DNA from: Cupriavidus sp. U2 | Lineage (GTDB): Bacteria > Pseudomonadota > Gammaproteobacteria > Burkholderiales > Burkholderiaceae | Direction of reading: 5' to 3' | DNA length: 64,000 nt | NCBI RefSeq assembly: GCF_009663685.2 | Contig: NZ_RCOG02000002.1 | Location: forward strand, 62,001 to 126,000 | In this document: positions 36,731 through 46,707 of the stretch, in pieces | How the letters are laid out: every line of letters begins with the position of its first letter | How positions within the stretch are numbered: the first letter of the stretch is position 1 | Translations under genes and position numbers: made by a program | Notes under the pieces: generated by a model | What the model was told of the DNA's origin: nothing | What the model saw: only the letters and a program-made list of their open reading frames with translations | The model's database searches: none

Positions 36731-37058
36731 CAAAGCAGACCTACTAATGAACGACGTTTCACATGGTGTCCCGGCATATCTCCTTCCTTTGATATATGTT
36801 GGTTGGCTCCGCTGGATTGCAGTGTACTGGGTGCGGTGTTCTGCCCGTCAGGAATTCCGCTGGCGCCTGGCCTCGCGCCTAACGGCGAGGCACTCAGCCA
36901 TCCGATGGAGATCGGTGCAGCGATATACGCGCCTCTCGGCGGATCACCTAGCACAGGGGGGGGCGCCGCTGACGGCAGTGCCGTCGCCGAAGTTAGCTGC
37001 AATTTAGCTACAGTCGGTGTAGGGCAAGACGGGGAAAAAGGCGGGAAACCTTTGAGAC
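36731..37058. other. Island right-end intergenic stretch
   Basis: 328 bp between the membrane-anchored gene and the tRNA. It holds the second copy of the 17-bp repeat (36998-37014) and otherwise no ORF with coding character. Recombination sites for an element of this kind would lie here, but no integrase gene is present. Confidence 0.5.
36998..37014 (+). repeat. 17-bp imperfect repeat near the island right end
   Basis: TGCAATTTAGCTACAGT, one mismatch from 34205-34221, 45 bp from the tRNA 3' end. Same orientation as the left copy. Confidence 0.5.
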
Positions 37059-37104
37059 TTGGCGCGCCCGGCTGGGATCGAACCAGCAACCCCTGCCTTC
37101 GGAG
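37059..37104 (-). repeat. Proximal att repeat inside tRNA-Arg(CCG)
   Basis: 46 bp identical to 34051-34096. It covers tRNA positions 32-76 plus one flanking base; a crossover in the anticodon-loop to 3' end region is typical of tRNA-targeting tyrosine recombinases. Confidence 0.9.
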
Positions 37105-37135
37105 GGCAGTACTCTATCCATTGAGCTACGGGCGC
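37060..37135 (-). tRNA. tRNA-Arg (anticodon CCG)
   Basis: A 76-nt gene with encoded CCA. The acceptor stem is GCGCCCG with CGGGCGC; the D-arm is GCTC-AATGGATA-GAGT; the anticodon stem is CTGCC with GGCAG around loop CTCCGAA, giving anticodon CCG (reads CGG); the T-arm is GCTGG-TTCGATC-CCAGC. It matches the E. coli tRNA-Arg(CCG) pattern. Its 3' 45 nt (from anticodon loop to CCA) form the att core shared with 34051-34096, so the gene remained intact after integration. Confidence 0.95.
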
Positions 37136-37456
37136 GATGTGAACTGCAGTGACAACGGAGAGTGCCGTCGTCGGAAAGTCGCATAGGATACCCGACTTGT
37201 CCGTGGCCGTCCATGCGGGATGCGCCGGGGGCCGTCGAACCCGGGTTTTCACAGGTCTCTGAGCCGTCGCTTTTGGCCCCCGGGGCCGAGTCTTGGGTCT
37301 ATAATCGGCAGCTATTTGCGTCGTACCAGAGACGTAGCGGGGCAGGAGACGCCCCGGACGCGAAGACCGACAGATTCATCCCCGAAGACAGGGCCAGACA
37401 AGCAAGCCGCCCCCACGTGCTGTGCAATAGGTTTCCCGCAAAATCGAGAGTTCTGT
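37136..37456 (+). other. Leader and promoter region of the cytochrome gene
   Basis: 321 bp between the tRNA 5' end and the cytochrome ORF. A TATAAT hexamer at 37300-37305 is a candidate -10 box, but the base 17-18 bp upstream is all C and G, so no -35 supports it. No ORF with coding character or RNA gene is seen. Confidence 0.45.
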
Positions 37457-38347
37457 ATGAGTGACGTCCATCAAAACGACCACCACGAGTCGCCAATCAA
37501 GACCCCTAAGCAGCTTGTCGCTGTTGTGATCGCCGCCTTTCTGGTGCCGATCATCGTCATCATCCTGCTGGTCAATTTTGTCGGACATGGCACCCGCGAG
37601 GGCGCCGGCTCCACCCAGAGCGTGGAGGCGGTGAACACCCGTATCGCGCCGGTAGCGTCACTCGAAATCAAGGATCCCAATGCCCCCCGCGTCTTCAAGA
37701 CGGGCGAGCAGGTCTACAAGGAAGTTTGCGCCGCGTGCCACGCCACGGGTGCGGCCGGTGCGCCGAAGTACGGCACGGCTGGCGACTGGACGGCCCGGAT
37801 CGGCCAGGGCTTTGACGGCCTGCTGAAGTCGGTGCTGAACGGCAAGGGCGCCATGCCCGCCCGCGCCGGCACGTCGCCGGACGATCTCAGCGATTACGAA
37901 CTGGCCCGCGCCGTGGTCTACATGGCCGATGCCGGCGGTGCCAAGTTCCCCGAGCCGGCGGCTCCAGCCCAGGGTGCCACCGCCCAGGCTGCGGCCTCGG
38001 CGCCCGAGGCGGCTGCAGCACCGGCTGCCGCTGCGCCCGCACCTGCGGCAGCCCCTGCTCCGGCAGCCGCAGCACCGGCAGCACCCACCGCCCCGGCTGC
38101 GGCGTCGGCCGACACGGGCAAGAAGGTCTACGAACAGGTTTGCGCCGCGTGCCACGCTGCCGGCGTGGCCGGTGCGCCGAAGTTCGGCGACAAGGCTGCC
38201 TGGGCGCCGCGCCTCAAGGAAGGCATGGACGTGGTTCACAACTACGCGCTCAAGGGCAAGGGTGTGATGCCGCCCAAGGGTGGCTACGCCGGTCCGGATG
38301 CGGACGTGATCGCCGCATCCGACTACATGGCCAACGCAGCCAAATAA
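37457..38347 (+). CDS. Membrane-anchored dihaem cytochrome c (c5-like)
   Basis: A 296-residue protein. One N-terminal membrane anchor (LVAVVIAAFLVPIIVIILLVNFVG) precedes two cytochrome c domains, each with a CAACH haem motif, at 91-95 and 229-233, and a downstream Met ligand (GAMPA and GVMPPKGG). The domains are joined by an Ala/Pro linker of about 50 residues (166-218), which makes the C-terminal domain mobile. It probably shuttles electrons to a terminal oxidase from the periplasmic face. A bidirectional terminator follows, shared with hemN. Confidence 0.92.
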   Translation: MSDVHQNDHHESPIKTPKQLVAVVIAAFLVPIIVIILLVNFVGHGTREGAGSTQSVEAVNTRIAPVASLEIKDPNAPRVFKTGEQVYKEVCAACHATGAAGAPKYGTAGDWTARIGQGFDGLLKSVLNGKGAMPARAGTSPDDLSDYELARAVVYMADAGGAKFPEPAAPAQGATAQAAASAPEAAAAPAAAAPAPAAAPAPAAAAPAAPTAPAAASADTGKKVYEQVCAACHAAGVAGAPKFGDKAAWAPRLKEGMDVVHNYALKGKGVMPPKGGYAGPDADVIAASDYMANAAK

Positions 38348-38406
38348 GCTTCCAGCCCGCCTCAGACCTGGTCCGGCCAGCCCGGCCAACCGGGCCTGCA
38401 CCCAGC

Positions 38407-38437
38407 AAAAAGCCCGCGAATCTGTCGCGGGCTTTTT
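38407..38437. terminator. Bidirectional Rho-independent terminator
   Basis: AAAAAGCCCGCGA (38407-38419) pairs with TCGCGGGCTTTTT (38425-38437); A-run left and T-run right serve both convergent units, the cytochrome gene and hemN. Confidence 0.9.
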
Positions 38438-38460
38438 CGTTTCTGGCGTTGCCGCGGCCG

Positions 38461-39930
38461 CTACACCACGCGCGAATAGCGCACCAGCGGAATTGCCTGG
38501 CGATCGTTGGCGGCGCTGGGCGCCGGTTGCGGTCGGGCAGCGTCGTCGCGCAGGTAGCGGTCGAAAACCATGGCCACGCGGCGTACCAGCAGGCGTCCCA
38601 GTTCGGTAATGTCGATGCGGGCCGGTGTGCGGCGTACCAGGTGGTCCTCCGCCAGCCTGTCCAGGTCGGCCAGCTCGGCGGCGAAGTTGGCGGCGAAGTC
38701 GATGCCGTAGGTCTTTTCCACCTCGGCAATGTCCAGCGTGCCGTTGCACATCAGGGCGCCGATGATGGCCTTGCGCAGATGATCGTCGGCGGACATCTCG
38801 AAACCGCGCACCACCGGCAGGCGCCCGGCATCGATCGCCGCGTAGTAGTCGTCCGTGGTGCGGGCGTTCTGCACATAGTGTCCGGCCACGGCGCCGATGG
38901 CCGATACGCCAAGACCGATCTGGTCGTAGCCGGCGTGCGTGGCATAGCCCTGGAAATTGCGTTGCAGCCGGCCTTCGCGCTGGGCGATCGCCAGGTCGTC
39001 GTCGGGCAGCGCAAAGTGATCCATGCCAATGTAAACGTACCCGGCGGCGGTCAGCCGTTCGATCGTCGACACCAGGATGTCGAGCTTCTCTGCCGGCGGC
39101 GGCAGTGCTGCGGCATCGATACGACGTTGCGGCTTGAACACGTGCGGCAGGTGGGCGTAGCTGTACACCGACAGCCGGTTGGGCCGCAGCTCCAGCACCT
39201 TTTCGATGGTCTTGCCAAAGCGCGCGGTGGTCTGGTGCGGCAGGCCGTAGATCAGGTCCACGCTGACCGACTGGAATCCCAGGCGCCGCGCCGCCCGCAC
39301 CACGGCGCGCGTGTCTTCGTAAGACTGCACCCGGTGCACGGCTTCCTGCACCTCGGCGTCGAAATCCTGCACGCCCAGGCTGATGCGGTTGAAGCCGAGT
39401 TCGGCCAGCAGGTCCATGCGTTCATCGGTGACGCGGCGCGGATCGATCTCGATCGAATGCTCGCCCTCCGGCAGCAGCACGAAATGCGCGTGCAGCGCCG
39501 CCATGACCCGGCGCATTTCCTCGGGGTCGAGGAAGGTCGGCGTGCCGCCGCCCCAGTGCGACTGCATCACGGCGCGTCGCTCGCCCAGGCGCCCGGCGAC
39601 CATCGCCATTTCGCGCGACAGGTAGTCGACATACTGCGCACTGCGGCTGTGATCCTTGGTGATGATCTTGTTGCAGCCGCAGTAGTAGCAGATGTTTTCG
39701 CAAAACGGGATATGGAGATACAGCGACAGCGGCGCCGGCGAATCGGCGCGGCACGCCTGCAGCGCCGTCTGGTAGCCGGCGTCGCCCACTTCCTGGTGGA
39801 AGCGGTCGGCGGTGGGGTAGGAGGTATAGCGGGGGCCGTTGCCGTCGATGCGGCCGGCCAGGCTGCGGAAATCGGCAAGCGCGCGGCGGTCGAAAGCCGT
39901 GCCGGCGACGTCTGGAATGGGGGCGGACAT
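38461..39930 (-). CDS. hemN: Oxygen-independent coproporphyrinogen III oxidase
   Basis: A 489-residue radical-SAM enzyme converting coproporphyrinogen III to protoporphyrinogen IX without oxygen. The iron-sulfur motif is C77-x3-C81-x2-C84-x-C86 in [15 protein letters not shown]. Typical HemN parts are [57 protein letters not shown] and the HemN C-terminal domain ([20 protein letters not shown]). ATG 39930 is chosen; the frame to 39990 overlaps the promoter. A perfect FNR box is 63 bp upstream of the start, so induction under low oxygen is expected. Its neighbour, across the terminator, is a respiratory cytochrome. Confidence 0.96.
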   Translation of the reverse strand: MSAPIPDVAGTAFDRRALADFRSLAGRIDGNGPRYTSYPTADRFHQEVGDAGYQTALQACRADSPAPLSLYLHIPFCENICYYCGCNKIITKDHSRSAQYVDYLSREMAMVAGRLGERRAVMQSHWGGGTPTFLDPEEMRRVMAALHAHFVLLPEGEHSIEIDPRRVTDERMDLLAELGFNRISLGVQDFDAEVQEAVHRVQSYEDTRAVVRAARRLGFQSVSVDLIYGLPHQTTARFGKTIEKVLELRPNRLSVYSYAHLPHVFKPQRRIDAAALPPPAEKLDILVSTIERLTAAGYVYIGMDHFALPDDDLAIAQREGRLQRNFQGYATHAGYDQIGLGVSAIGAVAGHYVQNARTTDDYYAAIDAGRLPVVRGFEMSADDHLRKAIIGALMCNGTLDIAEVEKTYGIDFAANFAAELADLDRLAEDHLVRRTPARIDITELGRLLVRRVAMVFDRYLRDDAARPQPAPSAANDRQAIPLVRYSRVV

Positions 39931-39992
39931 GCGGGGACTCGATTTGTGGGCGGAATGACAATCGATGCTATGCCTCGCCCGGTGCATCAACC

Positions 39993-40006
39993 TTGATGCG
40001 CATCAA
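39993..40006. promoter_or_regulatory. FNR/Anr box upstream of hemN
   Basis: TTGATGCGCATCAA is a perfect TTGAT-N4-ATCAA site, 63 bp upstream of the hemN start, at a distance suited to activation from about -40. Confidence 0.8.
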
Positions 40007-40123
40007 GACCATGGCGATCCTACGCCTGCCAGCCCCGCCAACGGGGGGCCTCATGTCGGGCAACCGTCACGGAAGCGTCATGAAGGGCCGATAGTCTCGG
40101 GCGTCCATCCGACTCTCACTGCC

Positions 40124-41293
40124 ATGCGCCCAGCCTTGCCGCAGTCGCCCCCCGCGTGTCCGCCCGCTTCGATAGGCCGCCGCCGCGCCTTGCAGAGGCT
40201 CGGCGCCCTGACGTCCGCCGCCGTGCTGCCCGCGATGGCGCAGCCCGCTGGCCAGGTCCTGCGCCGCCAGCTTGTGGTGGGCCATTTGGTGGACCGCGTA
40301 GGGCCGCAGGCCGATCAGGCGCGGGACTATCTGGCCGGCGCCAAGGTGATGTTTGATGCCTTCAATGCGTCGCCGACCGGCAACGGCGGTCTGCGCATCG
40401 TTCACGTGGTGCGCGATGCGGACGCCTCGAACCGGCGCGCCGCCGCACAGGCCGTGGCGCTGGCCGACAACGAACGCGCCGAGGTGCTGTTCGGGCCTGG
40501 CGACAGCCTGCTGCCCACGCTGGCCGGCTCGGCTGAACTGACGCGGCGCGGGGTGCAGATCGTCGCGCCGCTGTCGGGGCTGGCGCTGAGCGCTGACAAC
40601 GTGTGGTTCACGCGCGCCGACTATCAGGCCGAACTCGATGCCGCCGTGCATCAGCTGCGCAGCTACGGGCTGACCGGCATCGCGCTGGCGGTGTCGCCCG
40701 ACTTCGCAGCCGGCACGCTCGGCGTCGGCACCCCGTGGCTCGCGCGCCTCGAAAAGGACATCTCGACGCGCGCCGTGGCGCTGACTGGCAATTTCGACGA
40801 CAACGCACGGCGCATTGCCGCGGCCCGGCCGGGCGCAGTGATCGTCGCGGGCGACACGCTGGCCTATGGCAGCCTGGGCCGCGCCCTGGCGGCGCAAAAC
40901 TGGTACGGCTTTCTGGTAGGCCTTTCGGCGGTCAGTCCGTCGGCGGCGCGCGAGATCCTGGGCGCCGGCTACGCGGGCGGCATGGTCGTGACGCAAATTG
41001 CACCGGGGCCGCAGGAATCGACGCTGCGCGTGGTCAAGGAGCACGTGGCCCGCATGAAGCAGTACTTGGACGAGCCGCCCTCGCCTGCCACGCTGGCCGG
41101 CTATATCGGTGCGGCCTGCCTGGTGCGCGCGGCTGCCGGCATGAAGTCGTCGGGCACGGCGGAACTGCGGCGGGCGCTGCAGGCCCGCATCGACGTCGGG
41201 GACTTCACGCTGGACTTCACGCGGGGCCTGCGGGGGTCGCAGTACGTGCAGCTAGCGGCGATCGGCAAGAGCGGCCTGCCGCAGCGCGCCTGA
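40124..41293 (+). CDS. Periplasmic binding-fold protein, LivJ-like (type 1 PBP)
   Basis: A 389-residue protein with a twin-arginine-like or long Sec signal (IGRRRALQRLGALTSAAVLP ending near AMAQPAG). The mature part has the type 1 periplasmic-binding fold as in branched-chain amino-acid receptors: LVVGHLVDRVGPQADQARDYL, VLFGPGDSLLPTLAG, VQIVAPLSGLALSADNVW, AVIVAGDTLAYGSLGRALAA and a conserved C-terminal domain (YIGAACLVRAAAG). No permease or ATPase genes are adjacent. The two-component genes convergent with it may make it an accessory sensor protein, but that is inference. ATG 40124 starts before the signal; an upstream in-frame ATG is unlikely. Confidence 0.78.
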   Translation: MRPALPQSPPACPPASIGRRRALQRLGALTSAAVLPAMAQPAGQVLRRQLVVGHLVDRVGPQADQARDYLAGAKVMFDAFNASPTGNGGLRIVHVVRDADASNRRAAAQAVALADNERAEVLFGPGDSLLPTLAGSAELTRRGVQIVAPLSGLALSADNVWFTRADYQAELDAAVHQLRSYGLTGIALAVSPDFAAGTLGVGTPWLARLEKDISTRAVALTGNFDDNARRIAAARPGAVIVAGDTLAYGSLGRALAAQNWYGFLVGLSAVSPSAAREILGAGYAGGMVVTQIAPGPQESTLRVVKEHVARMKQYLDEPPSPATLAGYIGAACLVRAAAGMKSSGTAELRRALQARIDVGDFTLDFTRGLRGSQYVQLAAIGKSGLPQRA

Positions 41294-41314
41294 GCTGGGG
41301 CTGGATCGCTTCGA

Positions 41315-42613
41315 TCAGGCGCGCGGAAGTGTGATGCTGACGCGCAGCCCTCCCTCCGCCCGGTTGGCAAGCTTCAGTTCGCCACCGTGGCGCGCCACGA
41401 TATCGGCAGCGATCGACAAGCCCATGCCCACGCCGCCGGTGGCGCGGCTGCGCGACGACTCCAACCGATAGAACGGCTCCAGCACGCGTTGCAGTTCGGC
41501 CGGCGGAATGCCGGGACCGTTGTCGCAGACATCGATCGAGACGCGCTCGGGGCTATCGGTGAGGATGATGTGCGCGGCGCCGCCATAGCGGTGGGCGTTT
41601 TCCACCAGATTCACCACGGCGCGCCGCAGTTCGGCCGGATAGGCCAGCAGCGGCGCCGCTTCGCCAGACAGGCGCACGTCCTGCCCGATTTCCTGGGCGT
41701 CGTCGACCACCGCCTGCAGCAGCGCCACCATGTCCACCCGCTGGCGCGGGCCGGTGCCGTCGTCGCGTTCGCGCAGGTAATACAGTGTGGCGTCGATCAG
41801 GCCATTCATCTCGGCCAGATCCTGGCGCAGGCGATAGCGCACGTCGTTGTCCTCGATGCGCTCGATACGCAGGCTCATGCGGGTCAGCGGCGTGCGCAGG
41901 TCATGCGACACCGCCGCCAGGAAGCGCGACTGCTGCGCCAGCTGGGTGCGGATGCGCTGCTGCATCAGGTTCAGCGCGTGCGTGGCGTCGCGCGCTTCGG
42001 CTGGGCCGGTGTCTTCGTCCAGCGGCGGTGCATGGACGTCCTGCGCCAGACGGTTGGCGCCGCTGGCCAGTTGCTGCACCGGCCGCGCCAGCAGGCGGGC
42101 ACCCACCCACGAAGCGATCAGGATGGCCGCAAGCTGGAAGATCAGGCCCAGGTGCGGCGGCCAGATGCCACGGATATGAAATCCCTTCGGCGGGCCGGGG
42201 GGACGGTCGAATGGCCGGCGTTCGCCGAAGGCTTCGGGGCGCAGCGGGGGGCCATCGAAATCGAACGGTTCATTGCCCCGCATGCCGGGCGGCGCGCCAG
42301 GCGGCCGGTCGGGCATGAAAACCCCTTCGAGCGGATGCGCGGGCGTGCCGCTCGGCACCAGCCGGCCCGCCGCCTCGGCGTCGGACGCGGCGCGGCGCAT
42401 GCGCTCCATGTAGCGTTCCGAACCCGGGCGCGGAAACACGCTTTCGATCACGGTCACACCCAGCACATGCACGGCCAGCATGATGGCGGTCATCACGAAG
42501 AACAACCGCATGAACATCGAATTGAACCGGCGGCGTCTGGCCGGCTCGGCGGCGCGCGGTTCGGCCCGTATCGCCGAAGCACCGCCGGTGGACGGCGGAA
42601 TCGCAGCAGCCAT
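41315..42613 (-). CDS. Sensor histidine kinase with proline-rich periplasmic loop
   Basis: A 432-residue inner-membrane kinase. TM1 is about 33-57 (FMRLFFVMTAIMLAVHVLGV). The periplasmic region 58-152 is unusually rich in Pro and Gly (PDRPPGAPPG, FDFDGPPLRPEA, RPFDRPPGPPKG). TM2 is about 153-175. HAMP-like residues precede the H-box with His237 in FLAAVSHDLRTPLTRM, then the N-box VVNLVENAHRYGG and the G-boxes DNGPGIP and GVGMGLSIAADIVARHGG. The start at ATG 42613 lies four bases after the response-regulator stop, so the pair is cotranscribed. The stimulus is unknown. Confidence 0.92.
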   Translation of the reverse strand: MAAAIPPSTGGASAIRAEPRAAEPARRRRFNSMFMRLFFVMTAIMLAVHVLGVTVIESVFPRPGSERYMERMRRAASDAEAAGRLVPSGTPAHPLEGVFMPDRPPGAPPGMRGNEPFDFDGPPLRPEAFGERRPFDRPPGPPKGFHIRGIWPPHLGLIFQLAAILIASWVGARLLARPVQQLASGANRLAQDVHAPPLDEDTGPAEARDATHALNLMQQRIRTQLAQQSRFLAAVSHDLRTPLTRMSLRIERIEDNDVRYRLRQDLAEMNGLIDATLYYLRERDDGTGPRQRVDMVALLQAVVDDAQEIGQDVRLSGEAAPLLAYPAELRRAVVNLVENAHRYGGAAHIILTDSPERVSIDVCDNGPGIPPAELQRVLEPFYRLESSRSRATGGVGMGLSIAADIVARHGGELKLANRAEGGLRVSITLPRA

Positions 42614-42617
42614 GCCT

Positions 42618-43349
42618 TCAGTGCTCCACGTTGCCGGTGAACACGTACCCTTCGCCACGCACGGTGCGGATCAGCGACGAGTCGCGCGGGTCGTCGCGCA
42701 GCTTCTGGCGCAGCCGCGATACCAGCAGGTCGATGCTGCGGTCGAAGACGTCCAGGTCGCGGCCGCGCGCATTGTTGATCAGCATCTCGCGGTCGAGCAC
42801 GCGGTTCGGATTCTCGATGAACGTCAGCAGCAGGCGGAATTCGGCGTTGGACAGCGGCACCACGGTTTCTTCCGCATCGACCAGCTGGCGCAGCGTGGCA
42901 TTCAGGCGCCAGCAGCCAAAGCGCATCTCGTGCCCGCCCGTGGCCGGCGTCGGGCGGCGTACGTCGCCACGGCTGCGGCGCAGCACCGTGTGGATTCGCG
43001 CCACCAGCTCGCGCATCTCGAACGGCTTGGTCACATAGTCGTCGGCCCCGACTTCCAGCCCCACCACGCGGTCGGCCAGTTCGGCACGCGCGGTCAGCAT
43101 GATCACGGGCAGGTTGCTCTGCTCGCGAATCTCGCGGCACAGCGTCAGGCCGTTTTCGCCCGGCAGCGACAGGTCCAGGATCACCAGGTCGTAGTCCTGC
43201 CGGCCCATCGCCGCGCGCATCGCCGCGCCGCCTTCCGCGCCGTCGGCCTCCATGCCGAACGTGGCCAGGTATTCGGCCAGCATGGCGCGGATCTGGGGGT
43301 CGTCATCGACGATCAGCAGACGAATGGGCAGGTTGGGCGACAGGTCCAT
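42618..43349 (-). CDS. OmpR/PhoB-family response regulator
   Basis: A 243-residue regulator: a receiver domain (LLIVDDDPQI, D59 in LVILDLSLPGENG, LTARAELADRV, YVTKPFEMRELVARI) and a winged-helix DNA-binding domain (LVDAEETVVPLSNAEFRLLLTFIENPNRVLDRE, IDLLVSRLRQKLRDDPRDSSLIRTVRGEGYVF). It is upstream of and coupled to the kinase gene. ATG 43349 is chosen because it begins the receiver; longer frames to 43655 read through regulatory sequence. A GTATCAA palindrome 77 bp upstream may be its own or another operator. Confidence 0.93.
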   Translation of the reverse strand: MDLSPNLPIRLLIVDDDPQIRAMLAEYLATFGMEADGAEGGAAMRAAMGRQDYDLVILDLSLPGENGLTLCREIREQSNLPVIMLTARAELADRVVGLEVGADDYVTKPFEMRELVARIHTVLRRSRGDVRRPTPATGGHEMRFGCWRLNATLRQLVDAEETVVPLSNAEFRLLLTFIENPNRVLDREMLINNARGRDLDVFDRSIDLLVSRLRQKLRDDPRDSSLIRTVRGEGYVFTGNVEH

Positions 43350-43425
43350 GGGGAAAAGTGAGGAATATGCGGGACATCCGACCGGCCAATGTACCAGCCG
43401 CAAGATGACGCGCGATGCCTGCTTT

Positions 43426-43441
43426 GTATCAATTTTGATAC
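43426..43441. promoter_or_regulatory. Palindrome GTATCAA-TT-TTGATAC upstream of response regulator
   Basis: A perfect 7-bp dyad with 2-bp centre, 77 bp before the regulator start. Its AT-rich core stands out from GC-rich surroundings; it could be an autoregulatory or repressor site. Identity of the binder unknown. Confidence 0.5.
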
Positions 43442-43513
43442 GTGCGGCGCACGGCACGTGGGCCCGCGGTGCGAGGCGCCGGGCGGTGTTGGCGCAGCCC
43501 GAACGCCCGGGAG

Positions 43514-43551
43514 AAAAAATACGCTCCCGGTGCTGCCGCAACCGGGAGCGT
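43514..43551 (-). terminator. Rho-independent terminator after rep
   Basis: ACGCTCCCGGT (43521-43531) and ACCGGGAGCGT (43541-43551) pair perfectly over 11 bp; on the minus strand the stem is followed by ATTTTTT. Confidence 0.85.
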
Positions 43552-43700
43552 TCAACAGGGAAGAAGCCGGGCTCGCATGCGCCCAGCCACACCGCAGCCG
43601 AAGGGCGGGCGCGGTGCGTCGCAGGAACGTCCGAGACGTTTCCACGCGCCGCCAATCGTAGTGAGCCCGCCCCCGGCAGTCTTGTCGGCCTTGTATCAAG

Positions 43701-45788
<2,088 letters not shown>

Positions 45789-46069
45789 GAGGCTGGGGAA
45801 GTGGCAGGCGGAATGGCTCATGGCGCACCTGCGGGTGGCGCGCCGAAGGCGTCGATGTTAACACGCGCCGCAGGCGCGCACGGGCGTGTCGGGCGGCGTC
45901 CGACAAGAGGCGTTTCAGGCTGGTAACAATCGTAAAGCGGCGGATCCCGGGGCATGGAGCTTGCCTCTTATCTCGCAGGACCGCACGGGTCTTGCGCGTG
46001 GCGCGACCGGTCCGGGGACATATCAACAAATCGGAAACGATGATCTCGATGACAACAAAGGAGCCAATC

Positions 46070-46294
46070 ATGAAGACGCTTCGCACCCTTTCGAAAGTTG
46101 CCCTGATCGGCGTGACGCTGGTGGGCTTTGCGGGCTGCGCGGACATGACCCCGAAGCAGCGTAATACCGCCATTGGCGCAGGCGCCGGTGCGCTCGGCGG
46201 TGCCGTCCTGACCGACGGCAGCGCGCTGGGTACGCTGGGCGGCGCGGCCGTGGGCGGCGTGGTCGGTAATGTCGTGACGAAGGACCGCCGCTAA
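46070..46294 (+). CDS. OsmB-like glycine-zipper lipoprotein
   Basis: A 74-residue lipoprotein. Signal peptide MKTLRTLSKVALIGVTLVGFAGC has the lipobox at VGFAGC. The mature part is a 2TM glycine zipper (TAIGAGAGALGGAVLTDG, LGTLGGAAVGGVVGNVV), as in OsmB and SlyB. ATG 46070 has AAAGGAG seven bases upstream. It precedes the glycine riboswitch unit. Induction by osmotic or envelope stress is usual for the family but is not shown here. Confidence 0.88.
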   Translation: MKTLRTLSKVALIGVTLVGFAGCADMTPKQRNTAIGAGAGALGGAVLTDGSALGTLGGAAVGGVVGNVVTKDRR

Positions 46295-46354
46295 CCGGCC
46301 CGCCGGGGATTTCAATCCCGGGGGCGGGGCCGCCAGCCGGCGTCCGGTGTGCGT

Positions 46355-46383
46355 TTGACAAAGGCTGACCGGTCCCGTACATT
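46355..46383 (+). promoter_or_regulatory. Sigma70 promoter of the gcv riboswitch
   Basis: TTGACA (46355-46360), 17-bp spacer, TACATT (46378-46383). Transcription would start around 46390, right before the first aptamer. Confidence 0.82.
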
Positions 46384-46389
46384 CTCGCG

Positions 46390-46613
46390 CATCCGGCCGG
46401 GAGAGCGCGCATCGATTGCGCCGCCGAAGGGGAACCACCCGCAAACTCTCAGGCACCATGGACCGACCGGATCGGCATGCAACATGCACACGATGCATGC
46501 CGCACTCTGGAGAGCGACATCCGCCACTGCCCTGACGCCGTGGTGAGCATGTCCACCGAAGGGGCGCACGAGGTTCCGGCTTCGTAATCTCTCAGGTATC
46601 GAGGACAGAGGGG
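46390..46613 (+). promoter_or_regulatory. Tandem glycine riboswitch
   Basis: Two consecutive glycine aptamers. Aptamer one spans about 46391-46480 (GGGAGAGCGC, then GCCGCCGAAGGGGAACC, then AACTCTCAGGCACCATGGAC). Aptamer two spans about 46503-46612 (CTCTGGAGAGCGAC, CCACCGAAGGGGCGCACG, AATCTCTCAGGTATCGAGGACAGAGG). The conserved GGAGAG, CGAAGGGG and TCTCAGG blocks occur in both. P1 of aptamer two pairs CTCTG with CAGAG, ending directly at the terminator stem that follows. Glycine binding is expected to permit transcription of gcvT, gcvH and gcvP. Confidence 0.95.
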
Positions 46614-46679
46614 TCATCCGCCGCAGCGGATTGGATGCACATTGGTGCGCCCGATCGTTGCGGCGGATGACCCTTTTTT
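46611..46679 (+). terminator. Riboswitch expression-platform terminator
   Basis: GGGTCATCCGCCGCA (46611-46625) and TGCGGCGGATGACCC (46659-46673) form a perfect 15-bp stem with a 33-nt loop, followed by TTTTTT. It begins at the base after P1 of the second aptamer and ends 29 bp before gcvT. Confidence 0.92.
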
Positions 46680-46707
46680 CGTTTTCGAACCGCCCCCGAG
46701 GATATCC

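Larger units (their letters stand above)
34051..37104. mobile_element. 3.0-kb genomic island at tRNA-Arg(CCG), integrase-less
   Basis: Bounded by 46-bp direct repeats offset by exactly 3,008 bp, one being the intact tRNA end. Inside, GC content is visibly lower and codon use differs from the neighbours. Contents: three plus-strand genes overlapping end to start (34397-35998) and one minus-strand membrane-anchored gene (36068-36730). No integrase, excisionase or transposase ORF is visible. It is therefore a remnant, a satellite mobilised in trans, or a minimal cargo island. Confidence 0.8.
43350..43700. other. Control region between response regulator and rep
   Basis: 351 bp. From right to left on the minus strand: end of rep, its terminator (43514-43551), then the GTATCAA palindrome (43426-43441) and the response-regulator leader. 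A second TTGTATCAA lies at 43691-43699 at the rep stop. No RNA gene or coding ORF is evident. Confidence 0.5.

Noticed and set aside
34097-37058. Hidden integrase or transposase on the tRNA island
   Set aside because: None of the open frames has an Arg-His-x-x-Arg-Tyr integrase pattern or a DDE core; all sizeable frames are explained by the four called genes.
37300-37305. TATAAT as a firm promoter for the cytochrome gene
   Set aside because: No -35 element at a suitable distance; kept only as a note in the intergenic entry.
40067-41044. A minus-strand gene over the periplasmic-binding protein
   Set aside because: Antisense shadow without domain; the plus-strand protein has a signal peptide and the binding-protein fold.
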